Part shown: in pieces, positions 26,074-34,541 of the stretch
Position numbering within the stretch: position 1 is the first letter of the stretch
Layout: every line of letters starts with the position of its first letter
Position numbers and translations under genes: made by a program
Notes under the pieces: model-generated
Database searches by the model: none
What the model was told of the DNA's origin: nothing
What the model saw: the letters and a program-made list of their open reading frames with translations, nothing else
From: Eubacteriales bacterium
GTDB taxonomy: Bacteria; Bacillota; Clostridia; Lachnospirales; Lachnospiraceae
Direction of reading: 5' to 3'
Assembly: GCA_030524225.1 (NCBI GenBank)
Contig: JAUNGV010000010.1
Location: 1 to 62,614 of the forward strand
Length of the DNA stretch: 62,614 bases

Positions 26074-27075
26074 CTATACCCCGCACCACACCAGAATCAG
26101 GCTGATCAGCGCCAGCGCTGTGACAAACGTCCAGTAAAATTTAAAGACCTGCTCCACCTTCAGTCTCGCCATAATCGCATGCGGAACCGTCATGGAGACA
26201 AACGTCACGAGAGTGCACAGCACGAGATAAATCAGAACGTTCAACACCAGTATTCCCGTCTCAATATGAAGGAACATGGCGACAAACAGACCTGACATCA
26301 CATACATTTTGATCAGATGCATCAGCTTGAAGCGGGCCAGCGGTCTGCCGGAATACTCGGCCAGAACGCCCTCGCAGATCTCCGTCTCCGCCTCATCGAT
26401 GTCGAGGGGCTGCTGCCCCACCTCGCACGGAATCACGAACAGCATCGCAATCGCCGCCGGAATCAGGGAGAGACGCGCGATCAGCGGCAGTCCCGTCAGC
26501 TGCTGGTACGCCGCGATATCCGCCAGGGAAAAGGTCACGCCCATTCCCTCTGCGCCCAGCAGGATCTGCGAAATCTCATTCAGTCCCTGTCCCGCCGCGC
26601 GGCCCACCGCCAGAATCACCAGAACAAACGGCAGCTCATAGCTGATCATCGCCACCATCTCCCGGGAAAGGCCCACGCCCGCAAACGGGGAGCCCGAAGC
26701 CGCCGCGCCCACGATCAGCGTCACGCTCGCAAACGTCAGCAGGTACAGGATCACCACCAGATCCGCCGCGCCCGTCAGTCCGGAAAAGACGCTGATGCCG
26801 CCCACCGGCAGCAGCATCGCCGTCACAAGCACGCTCGCCAGCCCCAGCAGCGGCGCCGCGAGAAATACCCTCTTATTCGCCTTGCGCGGAATAATCGTTT
26901 CCTTGCCGCAGCATTTGAGATAATCGTACCACGGTTGCAGAAGCGGCGGCCCCACACGCCGCTGCATCCGCGCGACGAGTCTCCGGTCAATCCCCGCCAG
27001 CCACAGAGAGACCAGCAGCGTGAAGAGGAGTCCCGGAAACAGAAAGATTTTTACCAGCATCAGGATTACCGTCAT
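26074..27075 (-). CDS. Hydrogenase membrane subunit (EchB/MbhM, NuoH-like)
   Basis: 333 residues, eight membrane helices. Diagnostic NuoH features are QRRVGPPLLQPWYDYLK in the first loop and QQPLDIDEAETEICEG with EYSGRP in the quinone-pocket loop. Anchors the hydrogenase module and links electron transfer to ion movement. Start set at 27075, with AGAAGG six bases before it; the earlier ATG at 27111 lacks a ribosome site. Confidence 0.92.
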   Translation of the reverse strand: MTVILMLVKIFLFPGLLFTLLVSLWLAGIDRRLVARMQRRVGPPLLQPWYDYLKCCGKETIIPRKANKRVFLAAPLLGLASVLVTAMLLPVGGISVFSGLTGAADLVVILYLLTFASVTLIVGAAASGSPFAGVGLSREMVAMISYELPFVLVILAVGRAAGQGLNEISQILLGAEGMGVTFSLADIAAYQQLTGLPLIARLSLIPAAIAMLFVIPCEVGQQPLDIDEAETEICEGVLAEYSGRPLARFKLMHLIKMYVMSGLFVAMFLHIETGILVLNVLIYLVLCTLVTFVSMTVPHAIMARLKVEQVFKFYWTFVTALALISLILVWCGV

Positions 27076-27195
27076 AATGTACCTTCTCTTGTCTATGTGT
27101 TGTTGATTCACGGCCCCGCCCGATACGCCTGCGGCGACTCACCGGCAGGGGCAACGGGCCTGTCCGTCTGTCCGCAGCATCTGCAAATCGCAGTG

Positions 27196-29169
27196 TTATT
27201 TCACAAATGCCGCGCAGTACAGCAGCACAGCCGCCAGACACACCACCGCGTACAGGGCGTAATCGTTGACGACGCCGCTGTGCCATTTGTGCCAGAATGC
27301 AAAATATTTCCTGCAGTTCTCCTTAAAGCCCCAGAACAGATCCGATCCGCCCACCTGGGAATATTCGCTCTCCTCTCCCGAGAAAAACGGCTCGTACTTC
27401 GCCTCCTCCGGCGGTACGCTCTCCGATGCGGATCCGCCCGCCGGCACACCGTCCATTGTAACCGGGACAACAGACTCTGCGCTCTGCGATACGCTTCCCT
27501 CTGCGCACGCCTCCCGCACACGCGGTTTATTCGTAACGCTGACGAGCGCGACCGCACAGGTCGCCAGAACCAGAAGAATCAGCCACACGAGCGGATTCCA
27601 GCTGCCGATCGCCCAGTAGGAGACCGGTTCCGTCAGAACGCTCTCTCCCGTCAGGGCGTTTGCAATATACGCGTCCACGCCGAGCGCAGCGCCGGCCGCC
27701 GGATTCAGGAATCCCGCCGCAAACGCGCGATAGAAGATTCCGAGAAGCGCGCACAGCGCCGCCAGCACCCACATCGGCAGTCTCATGCCGAGGGGGCTCT
27801 CCTTGACCTGCGCGTATTTAGCGCGCCGCTGCCCGAAGAAAACGCTCTGCGCCACCTTGATAAAGGACGCCAGCGTGAGCACGGACGTAATGAGAGCTGT
27901 CAGGCAGGCCAGTACATAGAAGAAATCTCCGCTCTGCGCCGCTTTCTCAAAGAGCGCCTGATAAATCATCCACTTGCTGGCAAATCCGTTGAACGGCGGC
28001 AGTCCGCTGATGGAAGCCGCGCCGATCAGAAACAGAACCGTCGTGCGGGGCATGTTTTTGGACAGGCCGCCCAGATCGTCGAGATCCAGACTCCCGCTCT
28101 GGTGCTGCACCGCGCCCGCCACCAGAAAGAGAAGGCCCTTAAACAGCGTATGATTGACCGCGTGGAAGAGTCCCGCGCTCAGTCCCATCGCGGTTCCCGC
28201 CCCGATCGCCGTGATCACATAGCCCACCTGTGAAATCGAGTGAAAGGCGAGCAGCCGCTTGAAATTATGCTGGTTAAACGCCATCGTCACGCAGATGAAC
28301 ATCGTCACCATGCCGAAGCCCGTGACGAGATATCCGACGCTGCGCTCGTCCATATTCTGAAACAGGCCGTAGCACAGACGGATGATTCCGTACACGCCGC
28401 ACTTCGTCAGAACGCCCGAGATCATCAGGGAGATCGAAGCGGGAGCCACCGCATGCGCATCCGCCGCCAGCGGCTGGAACGGAAACAGGAACGCCTTCGT
28501 CGCAAAGCCCACGAAGAGGAAGGCGAACGCCGCCACCATCGTCATATTCATATTGGCAGGAGCAAGCGCGGCGATCTGCGCCATGTTCAGCGTGTGCAGA
28601 TTCGCGTAGACGAGAATCGTTCCCACCAGAATGCAGGTCGAACCGATGGAGCCCACCACGAGATACTTGAACGCCCCCTCCAGCGCCCCCTCATACTCGT
28701 TGCGGAACGCCGTCAGCGCCACCGCCGAGAAGGTCATGATCTCCACCATGACGAACACATTAAAGAGATCGCCCGAGAGCACCAGTCCCAGCACGGAACC
28801 AGAGAGCATCAGAAACAGGGTGTAGAAATTGACCTGGCTGTCGTCCTCTTTCATATAAGTGAAGCTGTAAATACCGGAGACCAGAACGGCGATCGTCACA
28901 ATCAGTCCGAAGAAGAGACTGAGCGCGTCCACCTCCAGCCCGATGCCGTAGGCCCAGCCGCCGTCCGGCGCCCAGCCGCCCAGCCAGTAGCAGATCGTCT
29001 GCCCGCCGAAGAATACCGCCGGAACCAGCGCCGCCATCATACAAAACGCCGCTCCCATCGCGATCAGGACCACCGCATTGCCGGCCGCCCGGCTGCGCCG
29101 TCCCACAAGGCTGTTCAGAAATGCCCCCATAAACAGGGCCATAATAGACAGAATCGGTAAATTTTCCAT
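27196..29169 (-). CDS. Antiporter-like subunit (MbhH/MrpD, NuoL/M family)
   Basis: 657 residues with about 14-15 membrane helices and the proton-conducting domain: FNVFVMVEIMTFSAVAL (the conserved Glu helix), a Lys in the FATKAFLFPFQ helix, and LLAFHSISQVGYV. It is the main ion-pumping subunit. A hydrophilic segment near 560-620 precedes a final helix, longer than in standard MrpD. TGATG overlaps the preceding mrpC stop, so translation is coupled. Confidence 0.9.
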   Translation of the reverse strand: MENLPILSIMALFMGAFLNSLVGRRSRAAGNAVVLIAMGAAFCMMAALVPAVFFGGQTICYWLGGWAPDGGWAYGIGLEVDALSLFFGLIVTIAVLVSGIYSFTYMKEDDSQVNFYTLFLMLSGSVLGLVLSGDLFNVFVMVEIMTFSAVALTAFRNEYEGALEGAFKYLVVGSIGSTCILVGTILVYANLHTLNMAQIAALAPANMNMTMVAAFAFLFVGFATKAFLFPFQPLAADAHAVAPASISLMISGVLTKCGVYGIIRLCYGLFQNMDERSVGYLVTGFGMVTMFICVTMAFNQHNFKRLLAFHSISQVGYVITAIGAGTAMGLSAGLFHAVNHTLFKGLLFLVAGAVQHQSGSLDLDDLGGLSKNMPRTTVLFLIGAASISGLPPFNGFASKWMIYQALFEKAAQSGDFFYVLACLTALITSVLTLASFIKVAQSVFFGQRRAKYAQVKESPLGMRLPMWVLAALCALLGIFYRAFAAGFLNPAAGAALGVDAYIANALTGESVLTEPVSYWAIGSWNPLVWLILLVLATCAVALVSVTNKPRVREACAEGSVSQSAESVVPVTMDGVPAGGSASESVPPEEAKYEPFFSGEESEYSQVGGSDLFWGFKENCRKYFAFWHKWHSGVVNDYALYAVVCLAAVLLYCAAFVK

Positions 29170-29516
29170 CAGCCGTGCAACCTCCTGATCTCTCTGGTAT
29201 CGAGCGTACCGTACTGCTGGTACAGCTTAATCACGAGCGAGAGGGCCATCGCCGTCACGCAGGCGCCGATGACGATACTCGTCAGCGTCAGTGCCTGCGG
29301 AATCGGATCGACGAACACAGTTCCCGCTCCGATTTCCCCCGCCGTGTAAATCGGGGCCGTTCCTCCGTTCGTCGCGCCGATCGAGACGATCAGCAGGTTC
29401 GCCCCGTAATCCACAACAGACATGCCGATCACGATTTTGAACAGATTATGCTTGGCAACGATACAGTACAGTCCCAGTACGATAAATGCAAAAGCACAGA
29501 TATAGTTAAACGTCAT
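29169..29516 (-). CDS. Mrp antiporter subunit C-like (MbhG, NuoK family)
   Basis: 115 residues, three membrane helices. GLYCIVAKHNLFKIVIGMSV and GANLLIVSIG are the conserved helix 1-2 region; PIPQALTLTSIVIGA is the typical MrpC helix 3 start. Part of the ion-translocating module between the MrpB- and MrpD-like subunits, in the same order as Pyrococcus mbh and bacterial mrp operons. Confidence 0.92.
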   Translation of the reverse strand: MTFNYICAFAFIVLGLYCIVAKHNLFKIVIGMSVVDYGANLLIVSIGATNGGTAPIYTAGEIGAGTVFVDPIPQALTLTSIVIGACVTAMALSLVIKLYQQYGTLDTREIRRLHG

Positions 29517-29647
29517 CCCGCAATTCCCTCTTACGGCGGCCCTCTTTCGTCCGCCCCGTTACGATACAGCGCTTCCGGCCGGAAGCCTTCCCCTCATTGG
29601 CAGCCTGTTTCCGCTTCGCCGCGCCTGCAGCCGCTTTCTTTCCGGTT

Positions 29648-30643
29648 CTACTCCTCCTCCGAGGTGGAGAGCATTCCCAGCATCATGATCAGCAGGCAGC
29701 CGATTCCCGTCATCACATGGTATCCCACCGCATTGTTCATCAGAACCGCCGTCTCCACGCTCAGGGTGTCAATCATAAAGTTCCACGCAAAGTCGAGTCC
29801 CACGAGCACACCGATCAGGCCGATGGCAATGTACAGCAGCTCCGCCACCGTCTCCGAATCGTGCAGAAATCCCATCCGGAAGGTAGTCGAAAGCTTCTTC
29901 GTCCCGTATCCCAGAAAGACGAGCAGCACCGCCGAAGCCACGAGCACACCTCCCTGGAAACCGCCGCCCGGACTCGAATCGCCGTGCAGAATCACATAGC
30001 CGCCGAAGGTAATTGCCAGAGGCAGGAAGAGATTCGCACAGCACCGCACCACGATACTCCGCAGTCTGGGACGGCGCGTCTGCTCCGCCGCCTCCTTCCG
30101 GATCTGCTCCTGCGAAACCTCCCCGGCAGCGCCATGTTCCTGTGCCGGAGCCGATGCCGCCGCAACCTGCTCCTGTGCCCGGATTGCCGCTGCTGTGTTT
30201 TCCGCCTCCGCACTCTGCAGCTGCGCCTTCTGCGTGAGCTCTCCCGCTTTCTTCTGCGCCGCCTTTTTCGGTGTCCGCAGAATACACAGGCTGCCCGCCA
30301 GCGCCGCGATCAGGATGAAGCTCTCGCCCATCGTATCGTATCCTCTGAAGTTAAAGACCACAGAGAAGCAGATATTCTTCGCCGCTGTCTCCGCCAGATT
30401 CTTGGCGACGATCACCGCCGCCGCTCCGTCCGCGCGATCCAGCGTATACGCCGTCGGGTTCTGTTCCAGCGCGGCCACATCCACCGCCCCGTCAAACGTC
30501 GGTGCGAGAGCGCCCAGCCGGACGGCGCACACGATTCCGAACAGCAGAATCGTCCCCAGCGCCAGCAGTCCCCAGAGGCGTCCTTTCGCCCCCTGCTCAT
30601 TCTCCTCTACGGTCAAAAAAGCCGGTTCCTGATAGTTCAGCAC
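29648..30643 (-). CDS. Fused MbhE-MrpB subunit with low-complexity linker
   Basis: 331 residues. Residues 1-112 match MbhE (two helices with FRGYDTMGESFILIAALAGS), residues about 205-331 match MrpB/MbhF (GGYVILHGDSSPGGGFQGGV, then four helices). About 90 residues of A/Q/E-rich sequence join them (about 115-205). In most mbh and mrp operons these are separate genes or part of MrpA, so this is a fusion. The GTG start overlaps the preceding TAG stop; GGGGGAG precedes it. Confidence 0.85.
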   Translation of the reverse strand: MLNYQEPAFLTVEENEQGAKGRLWGLLALGTILLFGIVCAVRLGALAPTFDGAVDVAALEQNPTAYTLDRADGAAAVIVAKNLAETAAKNICFSVVFNFRGYDTMGESFILIAALAGSLCILRTPKKAAQKKAGELTQKAQLQSAEAENTAAAIRAQEQVAAASAPAQEHGAAGEVSQEQIRKEAAEQTRRPRLRSIVVRCCANLFLPLAITFGGYVILHGDSSPGGGFQGGVLVASAVLLVFLGYGTKKLSTTFRMGFLHDSETVAELLYIAIGLIGVLVGLDFAWNFMIDTLSVETAVLMNNAVGYHVMTGIGCLLIMMLGMLSTSEEE

Positions 30644-30903
30644 TATTTGTTCTCCCCCTTTCCGACCACTCTTCGCAGGGCAATCACATACAGGACGGTT
30701 CCCAGCACCGCCCCCACTGCCGCCTCCGCAATCGCCACATCGGGTGCCTGCAGCAACAGAAATTCCACCGCCATAAAGCTCCCCGCCGCCGCCAGAGCGA
30801 TGATGGATTCCAGAACCCGTCTGGCCTGCACCGCCACCACTGCGGAGGCCAGCGCGCCGATGAGCACCAGCACGTTCAGCACGGAAACAAGATCAATTCC
30901 CAT
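30643..30903 (-). CDS. MbhD-like subunit (DUF4040, MrpA C-terminal domain)
   Basis: 86 residues with three helices. VLESIIALAAAGSFMAVEFLL and QAPDVAIAEAAVG are the diagnostic DUF4040/MbhD sequence. I choose the ATG at 30903, nine bases from AAGGAGG, over the ATG at 30912 that touches it. Overlaps the end of the mrpG-like gene by 11 bases. Confidence 0.88.
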   Translation of the reverse strand: MGIDLVSVLNVLVLIGALASAVVAVQARRVLESIIALAAAGSFMAVEFLLLQAPDVAIAEAAVGAVLGTVLYVIALRRVVGKGENK

Positions 30904-31252
30904 CGAAGCCATCCTCCTTGTAATCGTCCTTCACGAATCCCTCGCCGTGGGGACGGTGTCCTCTCTTATAGGTACTCTTGGCCAGCGCGTGTGAGGCGAC
31001 CGCCCCCGAGATCATGATAAGCGCCGCGATGATCACCAGTTTGACATAGGCGATCGCCGCCAGCGAGGAAAGCGCCGCCAGAATAATTCCCGCCGCCACC
31101 GCGCCCACCGTGCCCAGCGTCGTGATGCAGGTCGAGGCCTGCGCCCGCGGATAAAAATCAGAAAACCGAAGCATTCCGATCACGCCCACCGCGGCAAAAA
31201 AGATGCCCCCTATCAGCAGCACAACCGCCGCTATAAACAAAACCACTTCCAT
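30893..31252 (-). CDS. Mrp antiporter subunit G-like (MbhC)
   Basis: 119 residues, three helices; GVIGMLRFSDFYPRAQAST is the MrpG hallmark. Three in-frame ATGs occur as ATGGAG repeats at 31264-31252; the last has GGAG at the right distance. The sequence just before is GCGCTCCGGAATGGAG, the family B ribosome-site motif. Its hydrophilic C-terminus (about 90-119) is longer than usual. Confidence 0.88.
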   Translation of the reverse strand: MEVVLFIAAVVLLIGGIFFAAVGVIGMLRFSDFYPRAQASTCITTLGTVGAVAAGIILAALSSLAAIAYVKLVIIAALIMISGAVASHALAKSTYKRGHRPHGEGFVKDDYKEDGFDGN

Positions 31253-31386
31253 CTCCATCTCCATTCCGGAGCGCCCCGTTTCCGCGCTCGCCTGTCCGCT
31301 CTGTACGGCTTCCCGCCACGTAGTTCCCATCCCGTGCCTTCTCTCCGGACAAAGGCTCCTCCCATTCACAGGCAGCCAGAGCATTC

Positions 31387-31647
31387 TCACTCCAACCGTC
31401 TCTCCAGATAGCGCGCCACAAACGTCGTGCTGATGAATCCGAGCAGAGCCGTCACAATCGCAATGTCCAGATAGATCGTCCGCCCGCTGTAAAGCGCGTA
31501 AAAGACCAGCGCCAGACAGATCAGATTGTCAATCATATCCGCCGCCATACAGCGGTCCGCCGCCGTCGGCCCCTTGATCAGGCGGATGAACAGCAGAATT
31601 CCCAGAATCGTATACGCGATAGCGCCAATCACAATCACCGTATTCAT
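31387..31647 (-). CDS. Mrp antiporter subunit F-like (MbhB)
   Basis: 86 residues with three helices. RLIKGPTAADRCMAADMI is the conserved MrpF cytoplasmic loop. GGGAGG precedes the ATG at 31647, which overlaps the end of the mrpE-like gene. Required for assembly of the Na+/H+ antiporter part. Confidence 0.9.
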   Translation of the reverse strand: MNTVIVIGAIAYTILGILLFIRLIKGPTAADRCMAADMIDNLICLALVFYALYSGRTIYLDIAIVTALLGFISTTFVARYLERRLE

Positions 31648-32177
31648 GCGCAGATCCTCCCAATCCATTTCTCCAGCCTGCCCTTGATGAGCTCTCCCGC
31701 CTGTTCCGGATCCCCGCTCTCCATATCCATCCAGTGCACATAGAAATAGGTGCGGCCGTCCTCCTGCGCGACGTCCATCGTGATCGTGCCGGGCGTCAGC
31801 GTGATGCAGTCCGCCAACATGGCCAGACCGTAATCGCCTTCAATACCCTTCACCTCGACCTTGACGATCGCCTGGTGGAACGGCTTCCCCAGCAGTACGT
31901 ACTTGACCATCGAGCAGTTCGTCTTCCACAGCTCCCACATAAAAACACCGCAGAAAAAGACGAGCATTCTGACAATCCGCAGCGGGCTCAGAAAACGAAA
32001 CGCCCGCGCGCCGTTCTGTGAAAAAAAGTTCGCCGAAAACGCGGCCGCCAGCAGGCAGACCACGAGTCCCATCAGCAGTTCCTTCGCATCCAGCGACATC
32101 GTCAGCAGGAGCCAGAACAGATAGCAGGGAATAAATGTAATCAGAACCGCCTGTAAATACCGTTTGTGTTTCTGCAT
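31644..32177 (-). CDS. Mrp antiporter subunit E-like (MbhA)
   Basis: 177 residues: two N-terminal helices and a cytoplasmic alpha/beta domain with ITLTPGTITMDV, the family signature. AGGAG precedes the ATG at 32177. First gene of the Mrp half of the operon, following hypB by about 120 bases that hold no recognisable gene or signal. Confidence 0.9.
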   Translation of the reverse strand: MQKHKRYLQAVLITFIPCYLFWLLLTMSLDAKELLMGLVVCLLAAAFSANFFSQNGARAFRFLSPLRIVRMLVFFCGVFMWELWKTNCSMVKYVLLGKPFHQAIVKVEVKGIEGDYGLAMLADCITLTPGTITMDVAQEDGRTYFYVHWMDMESGDPEQAGELIKGRLEKWIGRICA

Positions 32178-32297
32178 TCCGTCTCCTCTACCCCTCTCAC
32201 AGGTAATCTTCTCTCTTTTACCGTAAACGCGACGCTCCCCGGATTGCCGGGCGCCCACTTCCCTTCTATTTCTAATCTTATCCCTGTCTTACCGCAC

Positions 32298-32966
32298 CTA
32301 TCGCATTGACGATCCTCTCGCATCGTCGATCCGCGCGCACAGCCACGCCAGCAGCTCCTCCAGCCCCTCGCCGCTGCGGGCGGAGACACGGAAGATCCTC
32401 GCGTCCGGGTTCACGCCCCGCGTGTCCCTCTCCACTCTGGCGTCGTCAAACTCAAAATACGGCAGCATATCGTACTTGTTCATCAGAACCGCATCACTCG
32501 TCGAGAACATCAGCGGATACTTCACCACCTTGTCGTCCCCCTCCGGCACCGAGAGGATCGCCAGCCGGAACGACTCGCCGATATTGAACTCCGCCGGACA
32601 GACGAGATTTCCGATATTTTCCACAAACAGGACGTCCAGATTCCCGAGGTCAAAATGCGGCAGGATATGCCGGACGCTCTCCGCCTCGATATGGCAGGCT
32701 CCGTCCGTGTCGAGCTGCACGACCGGAATCCCCATCGCGTCGATTTTCTCCGCGTCGATCTGTCCCGCGATATCGCCCTCGATCACACCGATCCGGTATT
32801 CTTCCCGCAGTGCCTCGATCAGACGCACGATCAGACTCGTCTTGCCCGCTCCCGGACTTCCCATCACATTGATCAGACAGATCCGGTGCGCGGCCAGCTC
32901 CTCCTTCACCTCGTCCGAGACATCCTCGTTCCACTCCATAATCTGGTGCATGACTTTGATTTCCAT
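32298..32966 (-). CDS. hypB: Hydrogenase nickel-insertion GTPase HypB
   Basis: 222 residues. P-loop GSPGAGKT (36-43), GDIAGQIDAEKI, the metal site region VQLDTDGACHIEA with a Cys-His pair, and NKYDMLPYF as the guanine motif. It lacks the His-rich N-terminus of some HypB proteins, so it probably does not store nickel. AAGGAG precedes the ATG. Sits 15 bases after hypA and serves the large subunit encoded two genes earlier. Confidence 0.95.
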   Translation of the reverse strand: MEIKVMHQIMEWNEDVSDEVKEELAAHRICLINVMGSPGAGKTSLIVRLIEALREEYRIGVIEGDIAGQIDAEKIDAMGIPVVQLDTDGACHIEAESVRHILPHFDLGNLDVLFVENIGNLVCPAEFNIGESFRLAILSVPEGDDKVVKYPLMFSTSDAVLMNKYDMLPYFEFDDARVERDTRGVNPDARIFRVSARSGEGLEELLAWLCARIDDARGSSMR

Positions 32967-32981
32967 GGTACTCCTTATTAT

Positions 32982-33323
32982 TTATTCCGCCTCCAGACTC
33001 TCGACCAGAAATTCCCGGCCGGTCAGAAGCTGTAAATCCGTTCCGCCGCAGTCCCCGCAGGCGATATGGAATTTATCCACCTCACCCTGCCAGCCGCAGC
33101 TCCTGCAGCGCATCGTCACCGGCACGCGGGTCAGCACAATCTCCGCCCCCTCGGCAATCGTCCCGGCCGCCGCGATCCGGAAATACTCCCGCAGCACGGA
33201 CGGCACCACATCGCTGTAGGCTCCCATCCTGATCCGGATTTCCCTGATGCGGCGCGCTCCCGCTTTCTTCCCTTCCGTCAGAGCGATATTCAGAACGCTC
33301 TGGGTCACCGCCATCTCGTGCAT
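32982..33323 (-). CDS. hypA: Hydrogenase nickel chaperone HypA
   Basis: 113 residues starting MHEMAVTQSV; His2 and Glu3 bind nickel, and CRSC with CGDC near the C-terminus form the zinc knuckle. The ATG overlaps the stop of the hydrogenase large subunit gene (TGATG), so its output is tied to that of its client. Confidence 0.95.
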   Translation of the reverse strand: MHEMAVTQSVLNIALTEGKKAGARRIREIRIRMGAYSDVVPSVLREYFRIAAAGTIAEGAEIVLTRVPVTMRCRSCGWQGEVDKFHIACGDCGGTDLQLLTGREFLVESLEAE

Positions 33324-34405
33324 CAGCAATCCATACAGCTGAAACACGGATCGATCGAAGCCACGATCAGACCCGCGTCCGCCACGCTGTTGCCGCGCAG
33401 CATGGTCGGAATGGTCGGCGCGTTGCGGAAGGTGGGCACGTGTACGCTGACGCGCTTGTTGTTCGGGCCTCCGTCTGTCACCACCTTGTAGACGAGGTGT
33501 CCGCGCGGCGCTTCATGCCTCGCGACGAACTCGCCCGCCGGCACCCTCGGAATCCGGTTGCCCGCATTCAGCTTGCCATCCGGCAGATTGGCGAGGGCCT
33601 GCCGGATAATCCGGATACTCTCGAAAATCTCCTCGACACGCACCACGACCCGCGCAAACACATCGCCGCTGTCGCAGACGCATACCTTAAAATCAAAGTC
33701 CTCATAGCTCGAGTACGGCGCGTCCCGGCGCACATCCATCGGCACCCCCGACGCCCGCGCGTGAGGGCCCTCCGCCCCGATCCGGATCGCATCCTGCGTC
33801 GTCAGCACGCCGACGCCCTTCGTGCGCATCGCGATCGTCTTATCATTCACGAGGAAGTCCGCGATGCGGCGCATCCTTTCCTCCAGTTCATCCATACACC
33901 GCAGGCACTGCTGCGACTGCTCCGGCGTAATGTCCCGCCGGACGCCTCCGACGATATTCATCGCGTAGTTGACGCGGTTTCCCGTCAGCAGCTCCAGAAT
34001 ATCCATCGTATCCTCGCGGTCGGCCCAGATCTGCATGAACATACTGTCATGCCCCACAATATGACAGGCCACGCCGAGCCAGAGCAGATGCGAGTGAATC
34101 CGCTCCAGTTCCTCGATCACATCCCGGATGTACTGCGCCCGTTTGGAGATCTCCATTCCCGCGATATGCTCCACGCAGCGGCAGTATGTCCACGCATGCG
34201 AATGAGAGCAGATGCCGCACACCCGCTCTACCAGAGTAATCGTCTGTATGAAATTGCGCTCCTGACAGAGCTTCTCAATGCCCCGGTGATTGTAGCCGAT
34301 AAAGACCTCTGCATCGGTGATTCTCTCGCCGTCCACGATCAGCCTGGCGTGAACCGGCTCCTCCAATGCGGGATGATAAGGACCAACTGGAATAATATAA
34401 CTCAT
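33323..34405 (-). CDS. [NiFe] hydrogenase large subunit, group 4 (EchE/MbhL-like)
   Basis: 360 residues. Nickel ligands are Cys63 and Cys66 (RVCGICSHSHAW) and Cys354 and Cys357 (DPCFSCMDC). The protein ends three residues after the last motif, so no C-terminal peptide has to be removed and no HycI-type protease is needed, as in some Ech enzymes. GAAGG precedes the ATG at 34405; the upstream in-frame ATG at 34480 lies in the promoter region. First gene of a 15-gene operon running to 24111, which couples ferredoxin oxidation to H2 formation and Na+ or H+ pumping. Confidence 0.94.
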   Translation of the reverse strand: MSYIIPVGPYHPALEEPVHARLIVDGERITDAEVFIGYNHRGIEKLCQERNFIQTITLVERVCGICSHSHAWTYCRCVEHIAGMEISKRAQYIRDVIEELERIHSHLLWLGVACHIVGHDSMFMQIWADREDTMDILELLTGNRVNYAMNIVGGVRRDITPEQSQQCLRCMDELEERMRRIADFLVNDKTIAMRTKGVGVLTTQDAIRIGAEGPHARASGVPMDVRRDAPYSSYEDFDFKVCVCDSGDVFARVVVRVEEIFESIRIIRQALANLPDGKLNAGNRIPRVPAGEFVARHEAPRGHLVYKVVTDGGPNNKRVSVHVPTFRNAPTIPTMLRGNSVADAGLIVASIDPCFSCMDC

Positions 34406-34462
34406 AATTACCTTCGCCCGTCGTATAGTGTTGTGCAGTTGCAATAAAGGTATTCTCTCATA

Positions 34463-34480
34463 TTGTTTAAAATAATGCAA
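34463..34480. promoter_or_regulatory. Rex-like inverted repeat before the hydrogenase operon
   Basis: TTGTTTAAAATAATGCAA, inside a wider inverted repeat ATATTG/CAATAT. It resembles the Rex redox-sensor box TTGTTAA-N4-TTAACAA but matches only partly. Rex often controls hydrogenase genes in Clostridia, which is the reason to note it. Confidence 0.35.
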
Positions 34481-34541
34481 TATTTACAACGAAAGAATCT
34501 TTTCGGAGCCAACACCTCCGTCATCCGGGGCGCGCAGTGCA

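Noticed and set aside
26317-28233. 638-codon open frame opposite the hydrogenase membrane genes
   Set aside because: Arg/His/Gln-rich shadow without a ribosome site; the opposite strand has clear NuoH and MrpD proteins.
33323-34405. Complex I NuoD instead of hydrogenase large subunit
   Set aside because: All four nickel-binding cysteines are present, which NuoD lacks.
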